Part shown: positions 1 through 6,182 of the stretch, one piece after another
Position numbering within the stretch: position 1 is the stretch's first letter
Layout: each line of letters opens with the position of its first letter
DNA from: Candidatus Woesearchaeota archaeon
GTDB lineage: Archaea; Nanobdellota; Nanobdellia; Woesearchaeales; GW2011-AR9
DNA: 8,324 nucleotides
Reading direction: 5' to 3'
NCBI GenBank assembly: GCA_016213985.1
Contig: JACRPJ010000073.1
Span: 1-8,324, forward strand
Position numbers and translations under genes: made by a program
The notes under the pieces: model-generated
The model's database searches: none
Seen by the model: only the letters and a program-made list of their open reading frames with translations
Told to the model about the DNA's origin: nothing

Positions 1-392
1 AATTTGCATATACTTAGGAAGAATTTAGGAACTTCTAGACTTTCAAGACGCTCTCGATCCACTTTCACATAGCCCATCTTTTTTAGTAAAATAGTATTCC
101 TCTGATCTCTGACTTTCTCATAAACGTTTATCTGAATGCGGAAGTCTGCTTCCGTTCTACTTCCTGGAGCAACCATTTCAAATAAATACTTACCCGCAGT
201 TTCACGATAAAATCGGTCGAACTCCGGATCAAATTCCCTTTCCACCTCTCTCCCCCGGTTTGATTTACCAAAGTACTTACTAAAATCTCTGAAATCAGAA
301 AAACCTATAACCGGGCAGAGGGGCTGGTCATGGTCATCAACCAACATGTTTAGAGTTACTTTTCCTTTTGGATTCTTTAATGGTGCTCCCAT
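1..392 (-). CDS. Unrecognised protein, 5' part only (runs off left edge)
   Basis: An open frame of 130 codons starts with ATG at 392 and stays open to the window edge, so the C-terminus is missing. It begins MGAPLKNPKGKVTLN and continues as a charged, soluble-looking protein (VDDHDQPLCPVIGFSDF, then a run rich in R, E, D and F). I see no signal peptide, membrane segment or catalytic motif that I recognise, and I do not assign a function. The start is supported by a TATA box centred about 25 bases upstream, which would give a leaderless transcript as for several other genes here. The gene is divergent from the TRAM operon. Confidence that it is coding rests on the promoter fit plus 390 bases without a stop, not on homology. 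Confidence 0.7.
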   Translation of the reverse strand, partial: MGAPLKNPKGKVTLNMLVDDHDQPLCPVIGFSDFRDFSKYFGKSNRGREVEREFDPEFDRFYRETAGKYLFEMVAPGSRTEADFRIQINVYEKVRDQRNTILLKKMGYVKVDRERLESLEVPKFFLSICK

Positions 393-414
393 TGGTTGAA
401 TTAGTTTTAACCAA

Positions 415-420
415 TATAAA
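415..420 (-). promoter_or_regulatory. TATA box of the left-edge gene
   Basis: On the minus strand this reads TTTATA within an AT-rich stretch. Its centre is about 25 bases from the A of the ATG at 392, the usual distance from an archaeal TATA box to the transcription start, so transcription should begin at or next to the start codon. Confidence 0.6.
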
Positions 421-495
421 TATATTTCTATTGTGTACCCTGGTGAATTAACTTTTGGTGGTATCCAAGAACTGGGAGGTTTTTCCCAATATCTT

Positions 496-506
496 TTTAT
501 ATTATA
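496..506 (+). promoter_or_regulatory. Probable TATA box of the TRAM-thpR operon
   Basis: TTTATATTATA is the best TATA-like sequence upstream of the TRAM gene. It predicts a start near 525-530 and a leader of about 105 bases, unlike the leaderless genes in this window. A closer AT-rich stretch around 580-605 could also act as a promoter, so the assignment is tentative. Confidence 0.4.
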
Positions 507-515
507 CTGACTTTC

Positions 516-536
516 TAGGATAAAAATAGGATAAAA
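516..536 (+). repeat. Tandem direct repeat TAGGATAAAA x2, 11-bp period
   Basis: TAGGATAAAA at 516-525 is repeated exactly at 527-536 with one base between. The 11-bp period is about one helical turn, and the repeat sits 10 bases after the proposed TATA box, over the predicted transcription start. That layout is what an operator for a regulator binding one DNA face would look like, but it could be chance in AT-rich sequence. Confidence 0.5.
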
Positions 537-640
537 TGAGTAGGTTAGTTTTTTTTATTGAGGCGACAATGAGCAGGTTTAGCTCTATTATTTTCTTTAA
601 TAACAAAATAAAACAGGAGGAGGTATACCTAAATGAATGA
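536..640 (+). CDS. Possible leader ORF (34 codons) overlapping the TRAM start
   Basis: ATG at 536 opens a 34-codon frame (MSRLVFFIEATMSRF...QEEVYLNE) ending with TGA at 638-640, so it overlaps the TRAM start codon by 8 bases. It lies wholly inside the proposed leader and runs through the TRAM Shine-Dalgarno, the geometry expected of translational coupling. No Shine-Dalgarno precedes it; if transcription starts near 530 it would be nearly leaderless. An internal ATG lies at 569. The composition is hydrophobic and basic and not recognisable. Coding status is uncertain. Confidence 0.2.
   Translation: MSRLVFFIEATMSRFSSIIFFNNKIKQEEVYLNE
616..624 (+). promoter_or_regulatory. Strong Shine-Dalgarno of the TRAM gene
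   Basis: GGAGGAGGT ends 8 bases before the ATG at 633. It is the clearest ribosome binding site in the window and fixes the TRAM start, consistent with this mRNA having a leader. Confidence 0.8.
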
Positions 641-968
641 AAATGAACGAGTAGCCCCCGTAAATGTGGGGGAGGTTTTTGAGGTTTCTATTGATGCCGT
701 AGGAGAGAAAGGTGACGGCATTGCCAAAGTGAAAGGCTTTGTGTTGTTTGTGCCTAGAGTTAAAAAAGGGGAATACGTAAAAATAAAAATTACTAAAGTT
801 CTCAAGAATGTAGGTTTTGCTGAAGTGGTAGAAAAGTTGGAGCATCCGCCACGGCCCAGTTCAAGGTTCATAACTGTAACTCCAAAAGAATTAGAGAAGG
901 AAATGCCAAAATCAGAATATAGTTATGAAGATACTAATGACTTTGGGGAAGATGCTGAGGAGGAGTAA
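633..968 (+). CDS. TRAM-domain RNA-binding protein
   Basis: A 111-residue protein. Residues about 8-67 form a TRAM domain, a small beta-barrel that binds structured RNA: an N-terminal V-G-E-V strand, the GDGIAKV core at 27-33, GFVLFVP at 35-41, then VKIKITKVLKN and GFAEVVE. Stand-alone archaeal TRAM proteins are usually only about 60-75 residues and have been shown in a methanogen to act as cold-inducible RNA chaperones. This one carries a 44-residue extension with a PPRPSS linker and an acidic end (GEDAEEE), which is not a family feature I know. It is the first gene of an operon with thpR: its stop codon abuts the next ATG, and the GAG codons of its acidic tail double as the thpR Shine-Dalgarno. 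Its long leader with a tandem repeat suggests regulation, by inference only. Confidence 0.9.
   Translation: MNENERVAPVNVGEVFEVSIDAVGEKGDGIAKVKGFVLFVPRVKKGEYVKIKITKVLKNVGFAEVVEKLEHPPRPSSRFITVTPKELEKEMPKSEYSYEDTNDFGEDAEEE
957..965 (+). promoter_or_regulatory. Shine-Dalgarno of thpR inside the TRAM coding sequence
   Basis: GAGGAGGAG encodes the last three Glu residues of the TRAM protein and lies just before its stop codon and the thpR ATG at 969, giving tight translational coupling. Confidence 0.65.
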
Positions 969-1520
969 ATGGGACGTTTGTTTATAGGTGTGCCTGTTTC
1001 TGGAGAAACAAAATCACGAGTTAAAGCATTGATCGAAAGTTTATCAAAAACAGGCAATGATTTTAAGTGGGTTTCTCCGGAGAACTTACACTTTACTTTA
1101 AAGTTCTTGGGAGAAGTGGAAAACAAAAAAATTAATGATATAATTCATAAGTTGACTGACCTCTCCCAGACTCATGAGCGCTTTCTTCTAAAAGTCGGTA
1201 AAGTTGGGATGTTTCCTGATGAAGATAATGTTAAAGTAATATGGATAGGCACTGAGAGTAAGGAGATGATCTCTCTAATGAAAAAAATAAACTGTCAGTT
1301 AAAAGAAGTTCGTGAGAATAATTATGCGGAGGAAATTCCGCATTTAACTTTGGCTAGAGTAAAATACATTAGAAACAAAGCCAAGCTGAGGGAATGGCTG
1401 ATTAAAGTTAAAGAAAGTTATTGGGAAGAAATGGTGGTAGATAAATTCTACTTATATCAAAGTAAATTAACCCCGCAAGGCCCGATATATAGCGTGGTAA
1501 AAGAATTTAGGTTAGTTTAG
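969..1520 (+). CDS. thpR: RNA 2',3'-cyclic phosphodiesterase (2H family, ThpR/LigT)
   Basis: A 183-residue protein of the 2H phosphoesterase family, at normal length. Both signature H-x-T-x motifs are present: HFTL at 41-44 in the typical SPENLHFTLKFLGE setting, and HLTL at 125-128 after IP. The two histidines act as general acid and base and open 2',3'-cyclic phosphates on RNA ends to 2'-phosphates; the family was first noticed as a 2'-5' tRNA-splicing ligase in vitro. The N-terminus (GRLFIGVPV) is the standard first strand, so the start is secure. It follows the TRAM gene without a gap and is probably translated with it, pairing an RNA-binding protein with an RNA-end-processing enzyme in the cytosol. 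A T-rich hairpin lies directly after the stop. Confidence 0.93.
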   Translation: MGRLFIGVPVSGETKSRVKALIESLSKTGNDFKWVSPENLHFTLKFLGEVENKKINDIIHKLTDLSQTHERFLLKVGKVGMFPDEDNVKVIWIGTESKEMISLMKKINCQLKEVRENNYAEEIPHLTLARVKYIRNKAKLREWLIKVKESYWEEMVVDKFYLYQSKLTPQGPIYSVVKEFRLV

Positions 1521-1535
1521 ATTATTTTTTAATCT
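1519..1535 (+). terminator. T-rich hairpin at the end of the TRAM-thpR operon
   Basis: AGATTA (1519-1524) and TAATCT (1530-1535) are perfect complements around an all-T loop, overlapping the thpR stop codon. The run of six Ts is the kind of signal that ends archaeal transcripts. Confidence 0.5.
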
Positions 1536-1545
1536 GTAAACAACC

Positions 1546-1581
1546 ACCGGTCACGCTCACTGCGGTTCGCTCAAGACTGGT
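1546..1581 (+). repeat. Inverted repeat with GC-rich loop (REP-like)
   Basis: ACCGGTC (1546-1552) pairs with GACTGGT (1575-1581), with one G-T pair. The 22-base loop contains a smaller GCG-GTT-CGC hairpin at 1562-1570. It is markedly more GC-rich than its surroundings. Read on the minus strand it contains GAGCG twice around a CCGCAGT core, resembling dispersed intergenic palindromes seen in other genomes. With a single copy in this window its repeat status cannot be shown. Confidence 0.4.
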
Positions 1582-1622
1582 AGGAAAACTTATTTTAGCC
1601 CGAACCTCAAATTGAAACCAAG

Positions 1623-1630
1623 TTTATATA
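1623..1630 (+). promoter_or_regulatory. Orphan TATA box in the thpR-M16 spacer
   Basis: TTTATATA is a near-ideal archaeal TATA box, preceded by a purine/A-rich GAAACCAAG that could act as a BRE. It predicts a start near 1650, but no ORF begins there. It may drive a short non-coding RNA or a second, leadered transcript of the M16 gene; the M16 gene also has its own closer TATA box. Confidence 0.4.
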
Positions 1631-1719
1631 AGTACAATTCGAAAATTTGTCGCTTATTACGGGCTGTAGGACTAAAATCTGAAGCTCATACCCCTTAGCT
1701 TAGCCAACCCACGAAACCA

Positions 1720-1726
1720 TTATAAA
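1720..1726 (+). promoter_or_regulatory. TATA box of the M16 peptidase gene
   Basis: TTATAAA centred 25 bases before the A of the ATG at 1748. No Shine-Dalgarno precedes that ATG, so a leaderless transcript is expected. Confidence 0.6.
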
Positions 1727-1747
1727 CCTAAAAAATATGCTTAGAAC

Positions 1748-2950
1748 ATGCAAAAAGTAGTGCTTCCTAATGGCTTAAAGATTATTTTTGAACCTAAAAA
1801 AGGGAATTCAGTAGTAGTGGAAGCTCTAGTAAAAGTGGGGAGCAACTATGAATCTCCCTCTGAAAGAGGGGTTTCTCATTTTATTGAGCATATGCTATTT
1901 GAAGGAACAGCAAAAAGACCTACCAGTAGAGATATTTCCAACGAGATAGAAAAAGTGGGAGGGGAATTCAACGCTTATACCACCAATGAAAGAACCTGCT
2001 TCTACGTGAAAGTGTTAAAGAAACATTTTCCCATAGCCGTGGAAGTACTTGCAGACATACTCCAGCATTCTTTGTTTAAAGAAGAAGAACTGGAAAAGGA
2101 AAAGAATGTAGTTCTAAAAGAGATTGATCTTGTAAACGACGAACCAAAATTTTACCAGTGGATACTATTCCAAAAGAACTTATACGAAAAGCACCCAGCA
2201 AAATACCCTACTTATGGCCGCAAACAAGTCATAAAAAGCCTAACCAGAGAGAAAGTATTAAACTACTTCAATAGGTATTACCTCCCCAACAACATGATCA
2301 TTTCGGTAGTAGGAGAGACCAAAAACTGGAATAAGCTAATAGCAAAATACTTTACTAGTAAGCGGAACAAAGTAATTGCACCCTACCAAGAAAAAGAGCA
2401 CCTAAATAGAAAAAAGAAAGAAGTAAAAGAAAGCAAAGATGTGACCAACACTTATCTGGTGCTGGGGTTCAAAACCGTTCCTAAAAATCATCCTGATAGT
2501 TACGTTCTAGAAGTAATCGATGGAATTTTAGGCAGAGGACAAAGTGGAAGGATGTTCACCGAAATCAGGAGTAAGAAAGGTCTGGCTTATGACGTGGGAA
2601 CACAGCACATTGCAGAGATAAGCTTTGGATATTTTGCAGTTTATGCCACTATCGATGGAAAAAATCTAGATCTGGTTAAAAAACTGCTGCTGAAAGAGTT
2701 AGGCAAACTAAGGCAAGCAACGGAGAAGGATATCCAAGAAGCCAAAACCTACATTGAGGGAGATTACTACCTCGATCTAGAAGACACCCAAAAAGTCGCT
2801 GACCAGTTCCTCTTTTGGGAGCAGACCGGTGGCATCAAACTTATGAAGAGCTTCATCGCTAAGATTAAAAGAGTAACTAGGAAGGACATCATTCGAGTAG
2901 TGGACAAGTACTTTAAGAATTATACTTTAGTAGTGATTAAAGGAAAGTAA
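1748..2950 (+). CDS. M16 family zinc metallopeptidase (processing-peptidase type)
   Basis: A 400-residue protein of two homologous halves, the usual length of the single-chain M16B/mitochondrial-processing-peptidase-like group. The inverted zinc motif HFIEH is at 44-48, and the third ligand is Glu125 in VVLKEID, 77 residues after the last His as in pitrilysin. The N-terminal strand carries the family's LPNGLKII start. The C-terminal half has the R-Y pair, R274 and Y281, in EIRSKKGLAYDV. All expected catalytic and substrate-holding residues are present, so it should be active. There is no signal peptide, so it is probably a cytosolic peptidase degrading peptides or short unfolded chains, likely as a dimer or with a partner. 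It is a one-gene unit with a leaderless promoter and converges on tyrS across a 66-base gap (2951-3016) with no clear terminator. M16 peptidases are not universal in archaea, so ancient transfer is possible. Confidence 0.93.
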   Translation: MQKVVLPNGLKIIFEPKKGNSVVVEALVKVGSNYESPSERGVSHFIEHMLFEGTAKRPTSRDISNEIEKVGGEFNAYTTNERTCFYVKVLKKHFPIAVEVLADILQHSLFKEEELEKEKNVVLKEIDLVNDEPKFYQWILFQKNLYEKHPAKYPTYGRKQVIKSLTREKVLNYFNRYYLPNNMIISVVGETKNWNKLIAKYFTSKRNKVIAPYQEKEHLNRKKKEVKESKDVTNTYLVLGFKTVPKNHPDSYVLEVIDGILGRGQSGRMFTEIRSKKGLAYDVGTQHIAEISFGYFAVYATIDGKNLDLVKKLLLKELGKLRQATEKDIQEAKTYIEGDYYLDLEDTQKVADQFLFWEQTGGIKLMKSFIAKIKRVTRKDIIRVVDKYFKNYTLVVIKGK

Positions 2951-3016
2951 AAGTCATATAGGATTGCTACCCATAATTATAAGCCTAGGGGTTATGTCAG
3001 CAAAATCAATCGGGGC

Positions 3017-4036
3017 TTATTTATATGCTTCCTTCGCGATTTTATCCAACTTCTCCTTGTTTTTTCTAAATGGAGTCAAAAGGACATTAACTGCTCTGGC
3101 CATGGCTATTTTCAGATCAAAAGGATGTAGTTCTTTCTTAACAAAAGCTTCTTCCACCTCAGCGTAGCTAGTAAAGAGGATAGCGCCACCGTACTTGATC
3201 GGTCGCTCTACTAAAAATTTTTCTTTCCTATCCAGAGTTAACGGCATAACCACCTGTTTAAGGAAGGCCAAAACCCCATTGTCCTCTACCATTCCCTCCT
3301 CACAATAAGCTCCTTTTAACTTCTCCTGAACTGTTTTCTCATCATCTAATAAATCAATCTTAGATTTAGGATCCGAAGCCGACATTTTTTTACCAACCAG
3401 ACCAGGGATTAAAGGGGTCATCACCTCTACACGAGGTGTGTATCCCAGTGTAGGTAGATTTTCCCTCGCAAACATGAGGATCTTGCGTTGATCTACTCCC
3501 CCATATTGAACATCAACGTTCAAATATACCTCGTCTAATGCTTGCATCAGCGGATAAATCAATCCGCTTAGCTTGGGGTTATCTCCAAATTTAACTACTT
3601 CAGCTGCAGCCCGCCTGGCATCATTGATGGAAGTAAACGTAGACATTTTTAACAGGTCAAGTAGATACTCTTTTTTCAACTGAAAGTCGGAACCCTTAAC
3701 TATTTCAAAATTTTTTATATCTGCGCCCACGGCCGTGAACATTAATGGAATGGTAGTGGCATAATAATGATAGCGCTTTTCTAATACTTCCCAAGGGGTA
3801 TTGTCCAAAGCACCGTGTAAATCCGCCAATAATACTTTTACTTTAAAGCCGGCTTTAAGAAAGTCAGCAAGTTTTAGGACCCACACAAAGTAACCGATAT
3901 GTGGTTTGCCAGTAATTGCTGTACCTAGATATACCGAAGGCTGGGTTTTGCGTTTAAGCAGCTCCAATAATTCCCATTCTGTAACTATTTCTTGCGTATT
4001 CCTCTTGATGAGCTCAAGCCTTTGTTCTGGGGTCAT
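3017..4036 (-). CDS. tyrS: Tyrosyl-tRNA synthetase, archaeal type
   Basis: A 339-residue class Ic synthetase that charges tRNA-Tyr with tyrosine in the cytosol. The HIGH-box variant is PHIGY at 45-49 and the KMSKS loop is KMSAS at 217-221. The tyrosine pocket matches the Methanocaldococcus enzyme position by position: Y36, then Y161, Q165 and D168 in YPLMQALD, and Q183 in GGVDQRK. The archaeal TyrRS C-terminus (LTPFRK followed by a Lys-rich helix) is present, and the protein lacks the bacterial S4 tail, so it is the archaeal/eukaryotic form. The start is set by a TATA box 26 bases upstream, giving a leaderless mRNA. It is divergent from the HAD-rnz unit and converges with the M16 gene. Confidence 0.96.
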   Translation of the reverse strand: MTPEQRLELIKRNTQEIVTEWELLELLKRKTQPSVYLGTAITGKPHIGYFVWVLKLADFLKAGFKVKVLLADLHGALDNTPWEVLEKRYHYYATTIPLMFTAVGADIKNFEIVKGSDFQLKKEYLLDLLKMSTFTSINDARRAAAEVVKFGDNPKLSGLIYPLMQALDEVYLNVDVQYGGVDQRKILMFARENLPTLGYTPRVEVMTPLIPGLVGKKMSASDPKSKIDLLDDEKTVQEKLKGAYCEEGMVEDNGVLAFLKQVVMPLTLDRKEKFLVERPIKYGGAILFTSYAEVEEAFVKKELHPFDLKIAMARAVNVLLTPFRKNKEKLDKIAKEAYK

Positions 4037-4059
4037 AGAAGAAAAGATTAGTGGCTCAA

Positions 4060-4065
4060 TATAAA
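4060..4065 (-). promoter_or_regulatory. TATA box of tyrS
   Basis: Minus-strand TTTATA centred about 26 bases before the tyrS ATG. It forms a back-to-back pair with the HAD promoter some 40 bases away. Confidence 0.6.
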
Positions 4066-4102
4066 TACTTAATGGTTAAATCAGCGCAAATTCTCAGTAA
4101 AA

Positions 4103-4110
4103 TATAAATA
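4103..4110 (+). promoter_or_regulatory. TATA box of the HAD-rnz unit
   Basis: TATAAATA centred about 26 bases before the ATG at 4132, with no Shine-Dalgarno in between; a leaderless start is expected. Confidence 0.6.
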
Positions 4111-4131
4111 GAACGGGGTAACCATAAAAGC

Positions 4132-4773
4132 ATGATTAAAGTTATACTATTTGACTTTTGGGGAACTCTGGTAGAAAATGGGGTATGGAGCCCCATCAAG
4201 CAAGTTAAAAATATATTAAACATCAAAGTGGTTTTCCCAGAATATGTGGTAAGGATGGAACGGGCCATGATGACTTCTAAATTCCCTGAACTCAAAGAAG
4301 CATTCTATCAAATATGCACAGAATTTAAAGCCGAGTGTACCCCCGAGCAAATGGAAGCGTTGGTGGGCCTGTGGAACGCCTCTTGGATGCTAGCTCAACC
4401 ATACCCAGAAACAGAAGAAGTTCTCTCTAAATTAAAGAAGAAGTATAAGTTAGTGCTCGTTTCCAATACCGATTGCTTCTCTGAAGAAAAAGTATTGGAA
4501 AAGTTTAACTTAAAGAAATATTTTGATCATATCTTCCTTTCCTATAAAATAGGATTAATTAAAACTGACAAAAGCTTCTTTGAGACAGTGCTCTCCACAT
4601 TAAATGCGTTCCCTGAAGACTGTGTAATGGTAGGAGACAGCCTCCAAAGCGATGTTATGGCTGCTAACCAAGTGGGAGTAAAAGCGGTATTAGTAGACCC
4701 AAGAAACACTCGAGATTACCATCCAAAAATAACTTCATTAACAGAACTAGAAGGAGCGCTATCCAAGCTATAA
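4132..4773 (+). CDS. HAD-superfamily hydrolase with Trp at the D+2 position
   Basis: A 213-residue HAD protein with an alpha-helical cap (about residues 15-90) and a Rossmann-type core. Motif I is DFWGTL at 8-13: the nucleophile Asp8 is kept, but position +2, the general acid Asp in phosphatases, is Trp10. Motif II is Ser111 in VLVSNTD, motif III is Lys144 in GLIKTD, and motif IV is GDSLQSD at 168-174. Aromatic residues at +2 occur in haloacid-dehalogenase-like and related subgroups, so a standard phosphomonoesterase role should not be assumed; the substrate cannot be predicted. It is the first gene of a unit with rnz, whose ATG lies one base after this stop codon. Confidence 0.88.
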   Translation: MIKVILFDFWGTLVENGVWSPIKQVKNILNIKVVFPEYVVRMERAMMTSKFPELKEAFYQICTEFKAECTPEQMEALVGLWNASWMLAQPYPETEEVLSKLKKKYKLVLVSNTDCFSEEKVLEKFNLKKYFDHIFLSYKIGLIKTDKSFFETVLSTLNAFPEDCVMVGDSLQSDVMAANQVGVKAVLVDPRNTRDYHPKITSLTELEGALSKL

Positions 4774-4774
4774 A

Positions 4775-5668
4775 ATGGTAGAAATAATCTTTTTAGGGAC
4801 GTCATGTATGCAGCCCACTAAAAAAAGGAACCATCCTAGCTTCCTACTCCGATATAGTTCGGAGAATATCTTATTTGATTGTGGGGAAGGAACACAAAGA
4901 CAGATTCGGATAGCTGGATTAAAACCAGCTAAAATCACCCGCCTGTTAATCAGCCATTGGCATGGCGACCATGTATTTGGTATTCCCGGACTACTAAGCA
5001 GTATGGGTGTAGATCAGTACGGCCAAAAACTGCATATCTATGGCCCTAAAGGAAGTAAAAAGTATTTAGATCATTTACTACACTCATTTGCTGCGAATGC
5101 TATCATTGAACTTGATGTGCACGAAGTAGAAGCAGGAATTTTTTTTGAGAATGAGAACTTTAGGCTAGAAGCTCAGCCATTAAAACATTCTTCGACCTGC
5201 ATCGGCTTTAGCTTTGTAGAGAAAGACAAGTTGAGGATAAATATAAGCAGAGCAACTAAGCTAGGATTAAAAGAAGGGCCGGTGCTGGGAAAATTGCAGC
5301 AAGGACAAGATGTGGTATTTAAAGGAAAGAAAATAACGTCTAAAGAAGTTACTGATGTGGTAAAAGGCAAAAAAATAAGTTACGTCGCGGATACCGTCCC
5401 CTGCGAAGGAGCTAATAAATTGGCCCAAAACGCGGACTTATTGATTTCAGAAGGGACGCATCTTAGCGATCTGCAAGACAAAAGCGAGAAATTCATGCAC
5501 TTAACTGTAAAAAATGCGGCTTTGATTGCTTCCGAGAATAACGCTAAGAAGTTGATAATTACACACATTAGTCCCCGATACAAAAGTACGGCAGATATTG
5601 TTACCGAAGCTAGGACTTACTTTGACAACACTATTGTAGCAGAAGATTTCACTAAAATAAAAATATAG
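4775..5668 (+). CDS. rnz: Ribonuclease Z (tRNA 3' endonuclease)
   Basis: A 297-residue short-form RNase Z of the metallo-beta-lactamase fold, which cuts pre-tRNA after the discriminator base to make the 3' end for CCA addition. The N-terminal FLGTS and RNHPS stretches are typical. The metal-binding set is complete: HWHGDH at 61-66 (H61, H63, D65, H66), H138 in LKHS, D206 in YVADT and H264 in ITHIS, with the catalytic-loop His242 in MHLT. The exosite arm that grips the tRNA elbow spans about 150-200 and includes the GPVLGKLQ stretch. It starts one base after the HAD stop; the GGAG 19 bases upstream is too far to be a normal Shine-Dalgarno, so coupling is likely. Its end overlaps a structured element leading to hjc. 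Confidence 0.95.
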   Translation: MVEIIFLGTSCMQPTKKRNHPSFLLRYSSENILFDCGEGTQRQIRIAGLKPAKITRLLISHWHGDHVFGIPGLLSSMGVDQYGQKLHIYGPKGSKKYLDHLLHSFAANAIIELDVHEVEAGIFFENENFRLEAQPLKHSSTCIGFSFVEKDKLRINISRATKLGLKEGPVLGKLQQGQDVVFKGKKITSKEVTDVVKGKKISYVADTVPCEGANKLAQNADLLISEGTHLSDLQDKSEKFMHLTVKNAALIASENNAKKLIITHISPRYKSTADIVTEARTYFDNTIVAEDFTKIKI

Positions 5669-5723
5669 AAGACTTTGAATTACCCTCTGGGTTGCACAAG
5701 TTGTGCTGAAACAAAAGCCTTCT
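5667..5723 (+). other. Potential three-way-junction fold between rnz and hjc
   Basis: Three stems nest exactly. The outer stem pairs AGAAG (5667-5671) with CTTCT (5719-5723) and, after one A-C mismatch, CTTT (5673-5676) with AAAG (5714-5717). Inside are two perfect small hairpins: ACCC-TCT-GGGT at 5682-5692 and GCACA-AGT-TGTGC at 5694-5706. The element fills nearly the whole spacer and includes the rnz stop codon. It has no T-run, so it is not an obvious terminator. It may be a structured mRNA segment, a processing site, or extrudable DNA. The role is unknown. Confidence 0.45.
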
Positions 5724-5731
5724 AAGAGAAC

Positions 5732-6151
5732 ATGAACGCCAAAGCCAAAGGTACCGCCGGAGAAAGAGAATTGGTAAAATTCTTTAATGAAGCAGATTGG
5801 GGATGTATTAGGATTGCGGGTTCAGGGTCATCAAAATATCCTTCTCCAGACATCTTAGCAGGGAATGCTATCAGACGGCTAGCGATTGAATGCAAAGTTA
5901 CCAAAGAAAACAAAAAGTACTTTCCCCCGGAAGAAGTCGAGCAGTTGAGAACTTTCTCCAAAAAATTTGGTGCAGAAGCATGGGTAGGGATTAAATTTTC
6001 AGGTGAACCATGGCATTTCTTAATGTTAGAGGATTTGGAGAATACTGGAAGTAATTTTGGTGCTTCGGTAGAATTAGCTAAGAGAAGAGGATTGACTAAA
6101 GAAGAGCTTATTGGAGCAGATAATGCGAAAAATAATGGGGACCAAACGTAG
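5732..6151 (+). CDS. hjc: Holliday junction resolvase Hjc
   Basis: A 139-residue archaeal resolvase of the nuclease superfamily, at normal length. The catalytic set is visible: Glu11 in KGTAGERELV, Asp40 in SPDILAG, and Glu53 and Lys55 in IECK, preceded by the R-x-x-GSGSS segment that contacts DNA. It cuts four-way junctions symmetrically as a dimer during recombination and fork repair. The C-terminal GLTKEELIG segment is typical of DPANN-like Hjc proteins in my memory; the last 11 residues (polar, Asn-rich) look non-conserved. There is no convincing TATA box or Shine-Dalgarno of its own, so it is probably read from the rnz transcript through the structured spacer. A diverged copy of its C-terminus follows at 6183-6323. 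Confidence 0.93.
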   Translation: MNAKAKGTAGERELVKFFNEADWGCIRIAGSGSSKYPSPDILAGNAIRRLAIECKVTKENKKYFPPEEVEQLRTFSKKFGAEAWVGIKFSGEPWHFLMLEDLENTGSNFGASVELAKRRGLTKEELIGADNAKNNGDQT

Positions 6152-6182
6152 TGCGTGTCTCCCAGACTTACGACTCGCCTAG

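Noticed and set aside
597..1126. Minus-strand ORFs of 67-82 codons across the TRAM and thpR start regions
   Set aside because: They are opposite-strand shadows of two genes with strong family motifs.
1640..1720. Possible tRNA gene in the thpR-M16 spacer (TTCGAA and GGCTAAG-like motifs)
   Set aside because: No T-arm stem, acceptor stem or anticodon arm can be drawn on either strand.
2964..3167. 67-codon plus-strand ORF after the M16 gene
   Set aside because: It lies mostly opposite the conserved C-terminal part of tyrS, has no promoter or Shine-Dalgarno, and its protein has no recognisable pattern.
6152..6182. Idea that the hjc remnant is joined to hjc by an intron or programmed frameshift
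   Set aside because: The intact hjc already contains the equivalent C-terminal segment, and I saw no bulge-helix-bulge pairing or slippery sequence at the junction.
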